Source: Pseudomonas extremorientalis
Lineage (GTDB): Bacteria > Pseudomonadota > Gammaproteobacteria > Pseudomonadales > Pseudomonadaceae
NCBI RefSeq assembly: GCF_001870465.1
Contig: NZ_MDGK01000028.1
Coordinates: forward strand, 1-64,000
Direction: 5' to 3'
DNA length: 64,000 nucleotides
Both the position numbers and the translations under genes were made by a program. Positions 39,701-46,663 of this stretch are shown in pieces (the first letter of the stretch is position 1; the number at the start of each line of letters is the position of its first letter). Below the pieces are notes generated by a model. The model was not told where the DNA came from and ran no database searches. It worked only from the letters and a program-made list of their open reading frames with translations.

Positions 39701-41561
39701 TCAACAGGCTGTTGGCCCTGACTGTCAGGGTTTGGACGGCGGCGACGGTGCCCTTGGCGTTGTTCAATTGTGCGGCGTTGATATCCAGCACACCGCCCGC
39801 CGTGACCTGCCCGCGCTGGTTATCGAGGTTGCCGCCGTTGAGGGATAGATTCGCGGCGGTCACCAGCTTGCCGTTGCTGTTATCCAGCGCATCCTGTGCC
39901 GTTATGTACAGGTCACCGCCATCACCGGACTGCACCAGGCCATCCGCGTTGCCCAGGGTCTTGGCGCTCACATCAAGGCGACCACCGCTGGACAGGATGC
40001 CGCCATGGTTGTCCAGATTGCGCGCGAGGGTCACCCGCATGCCCGCCTTGCCGGTCTGCACCCACTTACCGGCGACGTTGGACATATCCATGGCGACGAT
40101 GCCGATTTGCGCCGCGCCCACCTGTGCAGCATCGCTGAACAAGGTTTGACTGACATTGGCCGTCAGCGATTGAGCGGCGGTGACGTGGCTGCGGCGCAGG
40201 TCCAGATGGCCAGCGGTGCTGTTCAGTTCGACCGTGCCAGCCGATGTCTGGCTGTCACTCAGGTCGACCTGGGCGGCAGTGGCCTTCATGGTTTGCGCCG
40301 CCAGGTTCTGGCCCTTGGCCGTGAGGGTGCCGGCCGCCGTCAGGGTCAGCGAACCGCTGCTGCCCAATTTACCCGTGCTGTCTACACCTGCGGCAAGTGC
40401 AGAGCCGGCATCGCTGCGAATCGCCGAATTCGCTCCTTTGGCGCTCAGGCGGGTATCGCCCTGGGCAGACACGATGCCCTTGTTGTCGATATTGCCCGCC
40501 GTCTCCAAGGCCAGGTTACCCTGGGCGAACAGCGTGCCGTTGTTATCGATGCCTTTGTCGGCCTGAGCGGTCAGGTGCGTGGCGCTGCTGATCTGGCCCT
40601 GGTTCTCGATACGCCCATCGCTGCCGATGACCACTTCACCGGCACTGGAACCAATCTGCCCGGCATTGCGTACACCGACACCAGCGCCGGTGCCTACCAG
40701 GGTGATCTTGCCGGCGTACATGCCCCCCAACTGTGCCACGTCGATGGCCACGGCGGGGGCGTCGGCCGGGTTCTGGCCTGCTGCGCCGGTCTTGATAGTC
40801 AAGTCTTTGGACCAGATGCCCGCGTTCACTTCGACCGTGCGCGCGATGATCTCGGTGTAGTCGGCGCGAGTGGCGTCAAGGCCCGCGCCGCCGATGCTGA
40901 CCTTGCCCCCAGAGACTTGATAGCCGGTAATCAAACCGTTCTCGAACTGCGCCCGCCCGGTAGTCAGCGTCGCGCGGTCAGCGTTGATAAAACCGCAGCC
41001 ATCGCAGGCGATTCCGGAGGGGTTGGCAATCACTACCTGGGCCTTGGAACCCGCCACTTCGACAAAACCGCGCAACTGGCTGGGGTTGCTCGAATTGACC
41101 TCGTTGAGAATCACCCGTGCGCTGCCGTTGGCCAGCGCGCGGTTGCCTTCGACCCAGCCGCCCAGTTGGGTCTGGCTGTTGGTGACGGCGTTATTGAGGA
41201 TCACGCCGCGCTTGTCGACGTCGAACTGCTGGTAAGTGTTGCGCGATACGCCTGCCCCGCTTGGCGTGGTGATGTTGACCACAGGCGCCCCGTTGCCCGC
41301 CGCGCCGATGCTCGGGCGTTGGCCTGCGGGGGCCGAACCGTCAGCCACAACCTGGGCCTGGGCCGGCATGACCAGCGCAACCCAGCCCATGCCCACCATC
41401 AGCGCAAAGCGCAAGGGCGTGAGTGTGGCCACGGCACCGCCGGCCCGGCCAACGCTACCCGTGGTGCCGGGTGCCTTGCTGGCACTCTTGACGTTTTCCG
41501 CCACGACCATCAACAGGCCGCGAGCCTTGTTAAACACAATTCGATATAGCTGCTTATTCAT
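33783..41561 (-). CDS. Filamentous haemagglutinin-type TpsA exoprotein with C-terminal GHSRG hydrolase-like domain
   Basis: The 2592-residue exoprotein is secreted through the TpsB pore encoded upstream. The N-terminus is an extended signal peptide (MNKQLYRIVFNKARG..., cleavage near residue 70, AQAQ). The TPS secretion domain runs about 75-310, with VNITTPSGAGVSRNTYQQFD and the NPSG/CDGCGFIN motif at 180-193. Residues about 320-1350 and 1490-2250 are repetitive haemagglutinin strands (many NxGG and LDNRGG-type repeats). A Ser/Asp tract (NGSDSDSDSSD) near 2263 precedes a helical linker and a C-terminal domain of about 250 residues. That domain holds GHSRG (2449-2453, Ser2451), FDPV (Asp2523) and VHNCY (His2562), a plausible Ser-Asp-His triad. 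No VENN motif is seen. ATG 41561 has AAGGGA upstream. The secretion class is certain; the hydrolase activity is inferred. Confidence 0.9.
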   Translation of the reverse strand: MNKQLYRIVFNKARGLLMVVAENVKSASKAPGTTGSVGRAGGAVATLTPLRFALMVGMGWVALVMPAQAQVVADGSAPAGQRPSIGAAGNGAPVVNITTPSGAGVSRNTYQQFDVDKRGVILNNAVTNSQTQLGGWVEGNRALANGSARVILNEVNSSNPSQLRGFVEVAGSKAQVVIANPSGIACDGCGFINADRATLTTGRAQFENGLITGYQVSGGKVSIGGAGLDATRADYTEIIARTVEVNAGIWSKDLTIKTGAAGQNPADAPAVAIDVAQLGGMYAGKITLVGTGAGVGVRNAGQIGSSAGEVVIGSDGRIENQGQISSATHLTAQADKGIDNNGTLFAQGNLALETAGNIDNKGIVSAQGDTRLSAKGANSAIRSDAGSALAAGVDSTGKLGSSGSLTLTAAGTLTAKGQNLAAQTMKATAAQVDLSDSQTSAGTVELNSTAGHLDLRRSHVTAAQSLTANVSQTLFSDAAQVGAAQIGIVAMDMSNVAGKWVQTGKAGMRVTLARNLDNHGGILSSGGRLDVSAKTLGNADGLVQSGDGGDLYITAQDALDNSNGKLVTAANLSLNGGNLDNQRGQVTAGGVLDINAAQLNNAKGTVAAVQTLTVRANSLLNQGGTLGSVAGDLILDSDAAVLDNRGGRLEAAKALTLNAQGLNNTGGVITGAQLLLDTQGQRLDNAQGTLDASDTLTLDSGVLNNDGGIVQAKSNLWVDTHGQQLSNRNSGSTGGILGQRDVTVRTGQLINDQGFIGSAGSLAVDAGQVSNQSGLLRADGHLLLTAASADNRSTQGANQGIKGLGVEMNVDTLDNRGGSLVADAALSITGSGALDNDQGIISAGSVLSVTDRDLAQKRQALNNGTGTLIAGQSLQVDSASYSGSGKALSLRDLAFKLSHDFVNTGLFQANGNLSVETAGLLTNQGSFQAGDGLRLNASALDNTASGSISARRVRVNALNQLDNRGLIDGEATRLSAANLNNLGTGRIYGDHLSIAATNVTNSVEGSTAATIAARNRLDIASQTLDNREHGLIFSAGDLVIGSTLDVDDHATGQAQALSNASATIEALGSLSANARLISNTNEHFATERVLVSNEALQEYQLSGSTNRYTPSQISTYKDEVQYLVTPEGRKDRWNFYNYDRAVTETRIVSSDPGQMLAGGAINLTADHLLNDKSRIIAGQALTASVGRVDNTEVTGERITTDSGTLANFYRIQRKGRDRQGTSVTAYKPAPLIEQIALKPTVFTEYATINGSGTQVGARVMANVGDTTRGTGELAGAGRTHTVSPISQVQALTQQNGAGAVEQIRTGGFNPDLPDSSLFRTNPNSTAGYLVETDPRFTNYGRWLSSDYMLDRLNLDPAATQQRLGDGFYEQKLIREQVAQLTGRRFVDGYASDEAQYRGMIDNAVTLAEQWKLIPGVALTAGQMAQLTSDIVWLVSRDVTLASGEVRQVLVPQVYVRVREGDVDGSGALMAGRTLNLDVRGDLVNSGSLAGRDGVTISVQNLNNLGGRIQGNDVSLNASQDLNNIGGLISANSRLALSAGNDINVRSITTDSASEQGTRTALSRVAGLYVSAPAANLIATAGNDINLQAAQVSNTGVGGKTALVAGNDVTLSTVKESYTQANQWDGDNWRKEAGRNEVGSSVQANGDIRLGAGRDVQARGALVNSDAGAVSVSAVRDINVEAGERFNSADEAHKVKGSNGLFSSKTTTTRDTVAQTTAQGSTFSGEQAVVQAGNNITLTGSNVVSTSGTALVAGNDIKVLAGTETLDEKHTKDVKTSGMFSGGAIAVTIGSQQQTNKDSSQQTTAAASSVGSTDGNVLISAGGEYRQVGSNVSAPKGDVSIDASEVNILEARNLAAQQQEQRFKQTGVSLTLTNPVVNAVQTGQRMNKAAERTDDKRMKTLAALNTAWAASEAHTQVMADPAAAGGINLSIALGMNKSENKSEQTSNTAAGSTVAAGHDVSIVATGGKRNNDLTVQGSQITAGNDALLKADGNILLAGAQNTIEQHSTNKSVNGSLGIGISFGSEKNGLSFNASASQSRGNADGNDLVWSNTHVTAGNQASLISGKDTTLRGAVVSADKVKADVGGDLNIESLQDTSTFASKQKSMSAGISICIPPVCAGAATASFSSSNTQQKSNFASVIEQSGIRAGDGGFDLNVRGNTDLKGGVIASSDKAITDGKNNLTTGTLTVADIHNVSEASVKTSGVELNSDMLDGKLGTAKALLANSLANGSDSDSDSSDTRSAISAGTLVITNAERQRVVAGMSVDQTIANLNRNTEAAHAAVERLDVAEMGRKVEAEQEIKREFYNQVSLLADEAYRKIFIEKARVYEVLKDENGKALLLDGKKVQYRELSDEEKQHLKPGPDGKVHIANNGIFNDADGAAKYAEQHSSADTGPQYLIHFEKANNFTSELMIAAYQKNLENDFWGLSNATVQTKEYMVQFGQSGLHIDGHSRGTMTTGNAMESLVRDQANVGLLGDTSMNFFGAAYGVNKADTLLGILQDRTKITSAEQRDGLILQYQNHDFDPVARTPGVGFNPGTGGNIPDGSNRLWEWLKVFGAENTVHNCYANGGEACRKYWSHSPTGKPEFVKVPQS

Positions 41562-41585
41562 GCAAATCCCTTGCGCGGTGGCTGA

Positions 41586-42107
41586 TCAGAGCGCGTGAAG
41601 AGGTAACGGGTGGCTGGCAAACCAGGCTTGCGCCTCCAGGTCGAGCACGGCGATGCCCTGGAAATCGATGACGCGCAAACCGCGTTCTTCGCCCTTGTGG
41701 TACAGCGCACGGAAGATCCTTCCAGGCCACAGGCGACGGCGCAGCAAACTGCTGACGCGCCGGGTGTGACCAAACGGCGCGACCCAGTCGTTGATCCACA
41801 GGCGGTCGCCACTGTCCCAGTCCGCCGCCGGCAGGCACACCGCAGGTTCGCGCAGATAGCGCGCCTCGGCCTCGGCACTGAGGTTCAACCACGACATGAA
41901 AAACACCGGCTGCCCGGCTTCACTGATCAAGATGAACTGGCGCCGCTTGATCGCCGGCAACAACAAGGTCGACAGGCTGTGCAACGGCGCATCGCGATGG
42001 GCCGCCGAGTGCATCCACAGCCACACCGCCGAGCCCAGCACCTGGGCTTCGTCGATGGCGCTGTCGGCGCGCTCGGGAGCAAGCACCTCCAAGGTGTCGT
42101 GATGCAT
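41586..42107 (-). CDS. HlyC-like toxin-activating lysine acyltransferase
   Basis: This 173-residue cytoplasmic protein is of the HlyC/RtxC family, which moves a fatty acyl group from acyl-carrier protein to internal lysines of a secreted toxin. VWLWMHSAAHRDAPLHSL carries the candidate catalytic His37, and DWDSGDRLWINDWVAPFG matches the most conserved HlyC block, with candidate Asp107. It lies between tpsB and tpsA, 11 bases after the tpsB stop and 24 bases before the tpsA ATG, on the same strand. The natural substrate should therefore be TpsA rather than an RTX toxin; no RTX toxin is in the window. ATG 42107 has AAGGAG at ideal spacing. Confidence 0.9.
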   Translation of the reverse strand: MHHDTLEVLAPERADSAIDEAQVLGSAVWLWMHSAAHRDAPLHSLSTLLLPAIKRRQFILISEAGQPVFFMSWLNLSAEAEARYLREPAVCLPAADWDSGDRLWINDWVAPFGHTRRVSSLLRRRLWPGRIFRALYHKGEERGLRVIDFQGIAVLDLEAQAWFASHPLPLHAL

Positions 42108-42118
42108 GCTGGGCTCCT

Positions 42119-43864
42119 TCAAAACGACCAGTTGGCGCTGAAGCCACTGGTCACGTCGGCGGTCTGGAAGCCCTTGGGTTTTTCCAGGGGTTTGCCGGTG
42201 TAAATGTCATAGGAAAATTGTTTGTAGCCCCCGCGCAGGCCCACCACCGCACCAGCCAGGCGCCGGCCCGAAAGGTACTGGGTGGAATGCCCGCCGACTT
42301 CGCCGTAATCCACGCCCAGGTACAGTTCCTGGCCGGTGTTGGCCAGGCTCAGGCCCAGGTCGTTGCTGAACGTCCAGCCGCGTTCGGCCGACAGGATCTG
42401 CTCGCCGTCGAAGCCGCGCACGGTGTAGCGCCCGCCAATTGAAAAGCGGTCCTGGGGGATCAACGGTGTACGGTTCCACTGCCCGCGCCAGCCAGCGACG
42501 TAACGCAGACGTTGATCCGACAGGGTGAACGGCACCTGCAATTGCGCGTTGGCGGTGATGATCTGCGAACGCGAGGTGCCTTCGCCGTTTTCCTCTTCAG
42601 GCGCACGCAGCGCATCACGGGCACCGGTGCCACGGCGATAACCGACACCGAGGTCGAGGGTGTTGGCGCCGATGAATTCACGGTGATTGATCCCGGCCTG
42701 CCAACCGGCCATGCGGCGACGTTGCAGTTCGATTTCGGTGTCTTCGATGTAGTTGCTGGACGTACGACTCCAGCCACCAACCGACACAGTGGTCTTGCGC
42801 ACCGCGTCGCGGTAGATCACCCGTGACAGCTGCACCTCGTTGGTCCGGCTGCGGCCACTGTAGGAATAGGCCTGGTTCACCCCGGCAATCGTCTGGTGGT
42901 AGTCATACTCGCTGGACGTCAGGCTCAGTTGCCAATAGTCGTAGGGCACCGAGTAGTGCACGGTGTGGCCTTTCGAACCACGGTCACCGCTCTGACCGCC
43001 GCCCAGGTCGTGGTTGAAACTGATGTAGAACAGGTCATTGAGGGTCGCCAGGTTATCCAGCGACAGAGCGACGTTGCCCTGATACTTACCGGTCTGCTTG
43101 CTGCCGGAGTCATCCACCGACAGGCTTACGCGTACTGGAATCGCCTGCTTCCAGGCAATCACGACATCACTCTCCCCCGGCTGTGCATCCGCGCCCTCGG
43201 CTGGCGTGATCTGCACATCGGCTTCGGCGGTGGGCACGCGTTTGAAGTTTTCCAGCGCCTGTTCGATGTCGCGCAGGTTGAGCACATCGCCAGGCGACGC
43301 GGGCATGGCGTTCCAATAGTTGGCGCGCGTGGAGGTGCCCGGTGCAAAACGGATGTGCTTGATGCGTCCGGGCACCAGCACCAGCGCCAGCGTGCCCTGG
43401 TTCAAGTCCTGGGGCTGGGCGAGGACGCGAGTGGTGATGAAGCCCTTGGCGATGATCGCGTTCTGGATGCGCTTCATCGTCAGGTTGATCCCGGCGGAGC
43501 CGACGCATTGCCCCTGCACCGGATCGTCGCTCGGGTTGGCGGCACGCAAGGCCCACTGGAAATCTTCGGACTGGTCGCCGCCAAGGACCACACGGTCGAT
43601 CTTGAAGCACGGCGTTTCGTTGCGCGGCAGACGCAGAGTGCCGGAGCTGTCTTGCGGAGTTTCGAGACGGACGTCGGGGGACGGTTCCAACTGCTCGCGC
43701 TGGGCACGTTCACGTTGTTGTTGCAGGAGCAATTGCTGGGCAGGCGCTTGAGGCTCAGCGGCCAGTGTCGCTGCACTGGCAAGCAAACCGACAAGGGAGC
43801 AGGTGGCGACACAAGACTGCAGCAAAACAGAGGGTTTTGTTCTAGGTAAAGCGTCGAAAGACAT
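42119..43864 (-). CDS. TpsB outer-membrane transporter (ShlB/FhaC family)
   Basis: This 581-residue outer-membrane protein exports TpsA. A signal peptide (cleavage near ATLAAEP) is followed by a Gln/Glu-rich stretch, a POTRA domain (FKIDRVVLGGDQSEDF, then GINLTMKRIQNAIIAKGFIT), a second POTRA-like part (TLALVLVPGRIKHI) and a 16-strand barrel. The barrel contains the family motif GRYTVRGFDGEQ and ends in phenylalanine (ANWSF), the usual outer-membrane signal. AAGGAT precedes ATG 43864. It is the first gene of the two-partner locus; the 254 bases upstream contain no gene. Confidence 0.95.
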   Translation of the reverse strand: MSFDALPRTKPSVLLQSCVATCSLVGLLASAATLAAEPQAPAQQLLLQQQRERAQREQLEPSPDVRLETPQDSSGTLRLPRNETPCFKIDRVVLGGDQSEDFQWALRAANPSDDPVQGQCVGSAGINLTMKRIQNAIIAKGFITTRVLAQPQDLNQGTLALVLVPGRIKHIRFAPGTSTRANYWNAMPASPGDVLNLRDIEQALENFKRVPTAEADVQITPAEGADAQPGESDVVIAWKQAIPVRVSLSVDDSGSKQTGKYQGNVALSLDNLATLNDLFYISFNHDLGGGQSGDRGSKGHTVHYSVPYDYWQLSLTSSEYDYHQTIAGVNQAYSYSGRSRTNEVQLSRVIYRDAVRKTTVSVGGWSRTSSNYIEDTEIELQRRRMAGWQAGINHREFIGANTLDLGVGYRRGTGARDALRAPEEENGEGTSRSQIITANAQLQVPFTLSDQRLRYVAGWRGQWNRTPLIPQDRFSIGGRYTVRGFDGEQILSAERGWTFSNDLGLSLANTGQELYLGVDYGEVGGHSTQYLSGRRLAGAVVGLRGGYKQFSYDIYTGKPLEKPKGFQTADVTSGFSANWSF

Positions 43865-43996
43865 TTCGCATCCTTGTGAGTGAAACTTCCTACATGCGCA
43901 GGTTGGTCACCACAAAGACATAAAAGTGCCATCAGGGTGTATGGCCCTGTGACACATTTCGCAAAAAAAGACCGCCCTGGACACCTTCATTTTTTT

Positions 43997-44016
43997 CTTG
44001 AAGGCTCTACTTCAAG
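43997..44016. other. Inverted repeat upstream of tpsB
   Basis: CTTGAAG-GCTCTA-CTTCAAG is a perfect 7-base inverted repeat about 130 bases upstream of tpsB, in the tpsB / DUF2802 gap. A run of T lies on its left on the plus strand, the wrong side for a terminator of the minus-strand gene above it. It could be an operator for the tps locus. Confidence 0.35.
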
Positions 44017-44118
44017 GCTTTTAGGGTATCTCAGCGAATTTGCCAACAATTCGTTTTTGTACTGTTTTGTTGTAGAAGGGCTCAGCCCCCTGCAAGTTGA
44101 TGGCGGTACGACCAGACA

Positions 44119-44511
44119 TCAGCTCTTGTGCAGCTTGCTCATCAACTGCGCCTCAGCCTGGGTCAAGCCGCAAGACTGCGTCAATTCATCCACCGTAGCC
44201 CCCATGCCCACCAGCTTCGCCGCCTGGGCAAACGAAAGGCTCGAAGGGTCGCGTTGCTCGATCTGCGCCAGCTTGTCCGGCAACGGTGCAAGAATGGCGC
44301 GCAATTCGTGCACCTCATCCCCCACCCTCACCGCACTCTGCTGGTAATGATCGACCCGCTTGACCAACTCCAGGATGCGGCGGTCACGCACCGCATCACG
44401 CTCGGCCTGTTGCAACAACAGTTCGCGCTGCTGGCTCACATGGCGCAGCAGAAATGCCAACGTCCCGGCCCACAACAGGGCCAGGACGATCACCGCAGCC
44501 TCAAGGAACAA
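44119..44511 (-). CDS. DUF2802 membrane-anchored protein of the chemotaxis cluster
   Basis: This 130-residue protein has one N-terminal membrane segment (AAVIVLALLWAGTLAFLL), a charged coiled-coil-like region (residues about 27-80) and a C-terminal helix-turn-helix-like end (AAKLVGMGATVDELTQSCGL). It belongs to DUF2802 and sits directly after cheW, as in P. aeruginosa (PA1465). The start is TTG 44511, which follows the cheW stop immediately (TGATTG) and has GGAGAG 8 bases upstream inside cheW. Function unknown; it ends the motility block in this window. Confidence 0.85.
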   Translation of the reverse strand: MFLEAAVIVLALLWAGTLAFLLRHVSQQRELLLQQAERDAVRDRRILELVKRVDHYQQSAVRVGDEVHELRAILAPLPDKLAQIEQRDPSSLSFAQAAKLVGMGATVDELTQSCGLTQAEAQLMSKLHKS

Positions 44512-44994
44512 TCAGATACTCTCCAGTTCCGACCACTCTTCTTCGCTCATCATCTTGTCCAGCTCAACCAGAATCAGCAGTTCGCCGTTCTTGTTGCACA
44601 CGCCCTGGATGAACTTGGCGGATTCTTCGTTACCCACGTTCGGCGCGGTTTCCACTTCCGATTGGCGCAGGTAGACCACTTCGGCCACGCTGTCGACCAT
44701 GATCCCGACCACTTGCTTGTCGGCCTCGATGATGACGATACGCGTGTTGTCGTTGACCTCGGTCGGTACCAGGCCGAAACGCTGGCGGGTGTCGATCACC
44801 GTCACCACGTTGCCGCGCAGGTTGATGATGCCCAGCACGTAGCTCGGCGCACCCGGTACCGGGGCGATTTCGGTGTAGCGCAGCACTTCCTGCACGCGCA
44901 TCACGTTAATGCCGTAGGACTCGTTGTCCAGTTTGAAGGTTACCCATTGCAGGATCGGATCATCCAAACCTTGTGCGGACGCTGACTTGTTCAT
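44512..44994 (-). CDS. cheW: Chemotaxis coupling protein CheW
   Basis: This 160-residue scaffold protein links receptors to CheA. CheW fold segments: QWVTFKLDNESYGINVMRVQ, VLGIINLRGNVVTVIDTRQR, and the C-terminal KFIQGVCNKNGELLILVELD. ATG 44994 follows AGGGGT; a GTG nine codons earlier is also in frame but has no ribosome site. It lies after the ParP-like gene and before the DUF2802 gene. Confidence 0.95.
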   Translation of the reverse strand: MNKSASAQGLDDPILQWVTFKLDNESYGINVMRVQEVLRYTEIAPVPGAPSYVLGIINLRGNVVTVIDTRQRFGLVPTEVNDNTRIVIIEADKQVVGIMVDSVAEVVYLRQSEVETAPNVGNEESAKFIQGVCNKNGELLILVELDKMMSEEEWSELESI

Positions 44995-45047
44995 ACCCCT
45001 GACCCCTTCAAGATTGGCCACGCACCAGCGTGGACCTTATTGTTCAA

Positions 45048-45824
45048 TCAACTGCGTTTAGTAACCGGCATCGTTTTGACGGCACCACTGGCGATCAACT
45101 CGGCCAGTTCGGCGACGTCGAGCAACGCGCACATGTGTTCGATCACGGTGCCCGCCAGCCAAGGCCGTTGGCCCCGGTGGCTGCGCCATTTGATTTCGTT
45201 CGGGTCCAGGCGCAACGAGCGGCTGACTTGATGCACCGCCAGCCCCCACTCGTAGCCCTGCACCGAGATCACGTATTGCAAGCCCTGGCGGAAGTCGTCG
45301 CGGTAGCGATCGGGCATGACCCAGCGCGCGGTATCCAGCACCTTCAGGTTGCCGGCCTGGCTCGGCAGGATGCCGAGGAACCACTCCGGCTGCCCGAACA
45401 GCGGCGTCAGTTCCTGACCTTCCAGGGAATAGATCGAGCCCAGGCACACCAGCGGCACCGCCAGCGTCAAGCCGGCGACGTCGAACAACAGGCATTCGAA
45501 CGGCTCGGCGGCCCAGCTCGGGCGATCATCACCGGTGACCGGCGGCGGTGTGATGCTCGGCGGCAGGTGCACTTCCACCACCGGCTCGACCACTGCCGGG
45601 ATCGCCACGGCCGGCATAATCGGCACCACGACCTGCGCATCCCGGGCTTGTTCTTCCAACACCGCCAACTGGAATTCATCCAGCACGGCTTCTGGCTCGA
45701 CAGCAGGCTCCAGTACCAGGATCGGTTCCGGCATGGCTTCCTCGGTCGCGTCCTGCAGCAGGGCATCCAGGTAGGATTCCAGTGCCAGTTGCGGCCGGGT
45801 CTTGAGTTCGACGGGACGGTTCAT
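45048..45824 (-). CDS. parP: ParP-like CheW-domain protein
   Basis: This 258-residue protein has a Pro/Glu/Val-rich N-terminal half (about 1-100) and a C-terminal CheW-like domain (FECLLFDVAGLTLAVPLVCL, LGILPSQAGNLKVLDTARWV). It corresponds to P. aeruginosa PA1463. In Vibrio, ParP with ParC holds chemotaxis arrays at the cell pole and binds CheA; here the pairing with a ParA-type ATPase directly upstream supports the same role. Its ATG overlaps the upstream stop (TGATG); a GTG one codon earlier is an alternative. Confidence 0.85.
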   Translation of the reverse strand: MNRPVELKTRPQLALESYLDALLQDATEEAMPEPILVLEPAVEPEAVLDEFQLAVLEEQARDAQVVVPIMPAVAIPAVVEPVVEVHLPPSITPPPVTGDDRPSWAAEPFECLLFDVAGLTLAVPLVCLGSIYSLEGQELTPLFGQPEWFLGILPSQAGNLKVLDTARWVMPDRYRDDFRQGLQYVISVQGYEWGLAVHQVSRSLRLDPNEIKWRSHRGQRPWLAGTVIEHMCALLDVAELAELIASGAVKTMPVTKRS

Positions 45825-46612
45825 CACGCCACCTGCGCCACAAGCTGCTGGGACAGCAGGTGTTTGAGCAACGCGCGGTAGGCCAGTACGCCACGGCTTT
45901 TCGGGTCGAACTGCGACGGCGCCAGGCCGGCGCGGCTGGCGTCACGCAGGCGCGTGTCCACCGGGATATAGCCGTTCCAGATGGTGTCAGGGTAGGCATC
46001 GCGCAATACGCGCAGGGTGCCGAGGGACGCCTGGGTGCGGCGGTCGAACAGGGTCGGCACGATACTGAACGGCAGCGCCTGTTTGCGCGAGCGGTTGATC
46101 ATCGCCAGGGTGCTGACCATGCGCTCCAGGCCTTTGACGGCCAAATGCTCGGTCTGCACCGGGATCACCAGTTGCTGGCTGGCCGCCAGGGCGTTGACCA
46201 TCAGCACGCCGAGCAACGGCGGGCTGTCGATGATCGCGTAGTCGAAGTCCTGCCACAGTTGCGCCAGGGTCTTGGCGATCACCAGGCCCAGGCCGCTCTG
46301 CCCCGGCGACTGGCGCTCCAGGGTGGCCAGCGCGGTGCTGGACGGCAGCAGCGAAATGCTTTCGTTACTGGTGGGCAACAACAGTTGCCCGGGCAGATCG
46401 GCCGGCACACTGCCCTTGTGCAGGAACAGGTCGTAGTTGCTGTGTTCCAGCGCATCCGGGTCGTAGCCGAAATAGCTGGTCATGGAGCCGTGAGGGTCCA
46501 GGTCCACCACGACCACACGCTTGCCCGCCTCGGCCAGCAAGCCGGCTAAGGCGATGGAGGTGGTGGTCTTGCCGACTCCACCTTTTTGATTGGCAACTGC
46601 CCAGACTCTCAT
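45824..46612 (-). CDS. parC: ParC-like ParA-family ATPase of the chemotaxis cluster
   Basis: This 262-residue MinD/ParA ATPase has a deviant Walker A KGGVGKTT at about residues 11-18 (VWAVANQKGGVGKTTTSIAL), a switch region VVDLDPHGSMT and Walker B-like YAIIDSPPLLG. No ParB gene or plasmid context is present; the position between motD and the ParP gene identifies it as the polar-localisation ATPase (PA1462 type). ATG 46612 has GGGAGGAA upstream; the frame is open for 14 more codons. Translationally coupled to parP. Confidence 0.88.
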   Translation of the reverse strand: MRVWAVANQKGGVGKTTTSIALAGLLAEAGKRVVVVDLDPHGSMTSYFGYDPDALEHSNYDLFLHKGSVPADLPGQLLLPTSNESISLLPSSTALATLERQSPGQSGLGLVIAKTLAQLWQDFDYAIIDSPPLLGVLMVNALAASQQLVIPVQTEHLAVKGLERMVSTLAMINRSRKQALPFSIVPTLFDRRTQASLGTLRVLRDAYPDTIWNGYIPVDTRLRDASRAGLAPSQFDPKSRGVLAYRALLKHLLSQQLVAQVA

Positions 46613-46663
46613 TCGGTTGGTTCCTCCCGGCAGGCACAGGCGCGACCGAGACATTGCATGGGG

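Noticed and set aside
35547..39848. 1433-codon plus-strand open frame opposite tpsA
   Set aside because: GC-rich repeats of tpsA keep the antisense frame open. The translation is low-complexity and has no recognisable domain or ribosome site.
45824..46612. ParA homologue as a sign of plasmid or partition locus
   Set aside because: No parB or parS nearby; embedded in the che-mot cluster next to a CheW-domain partner, as in other Pseudomonas.
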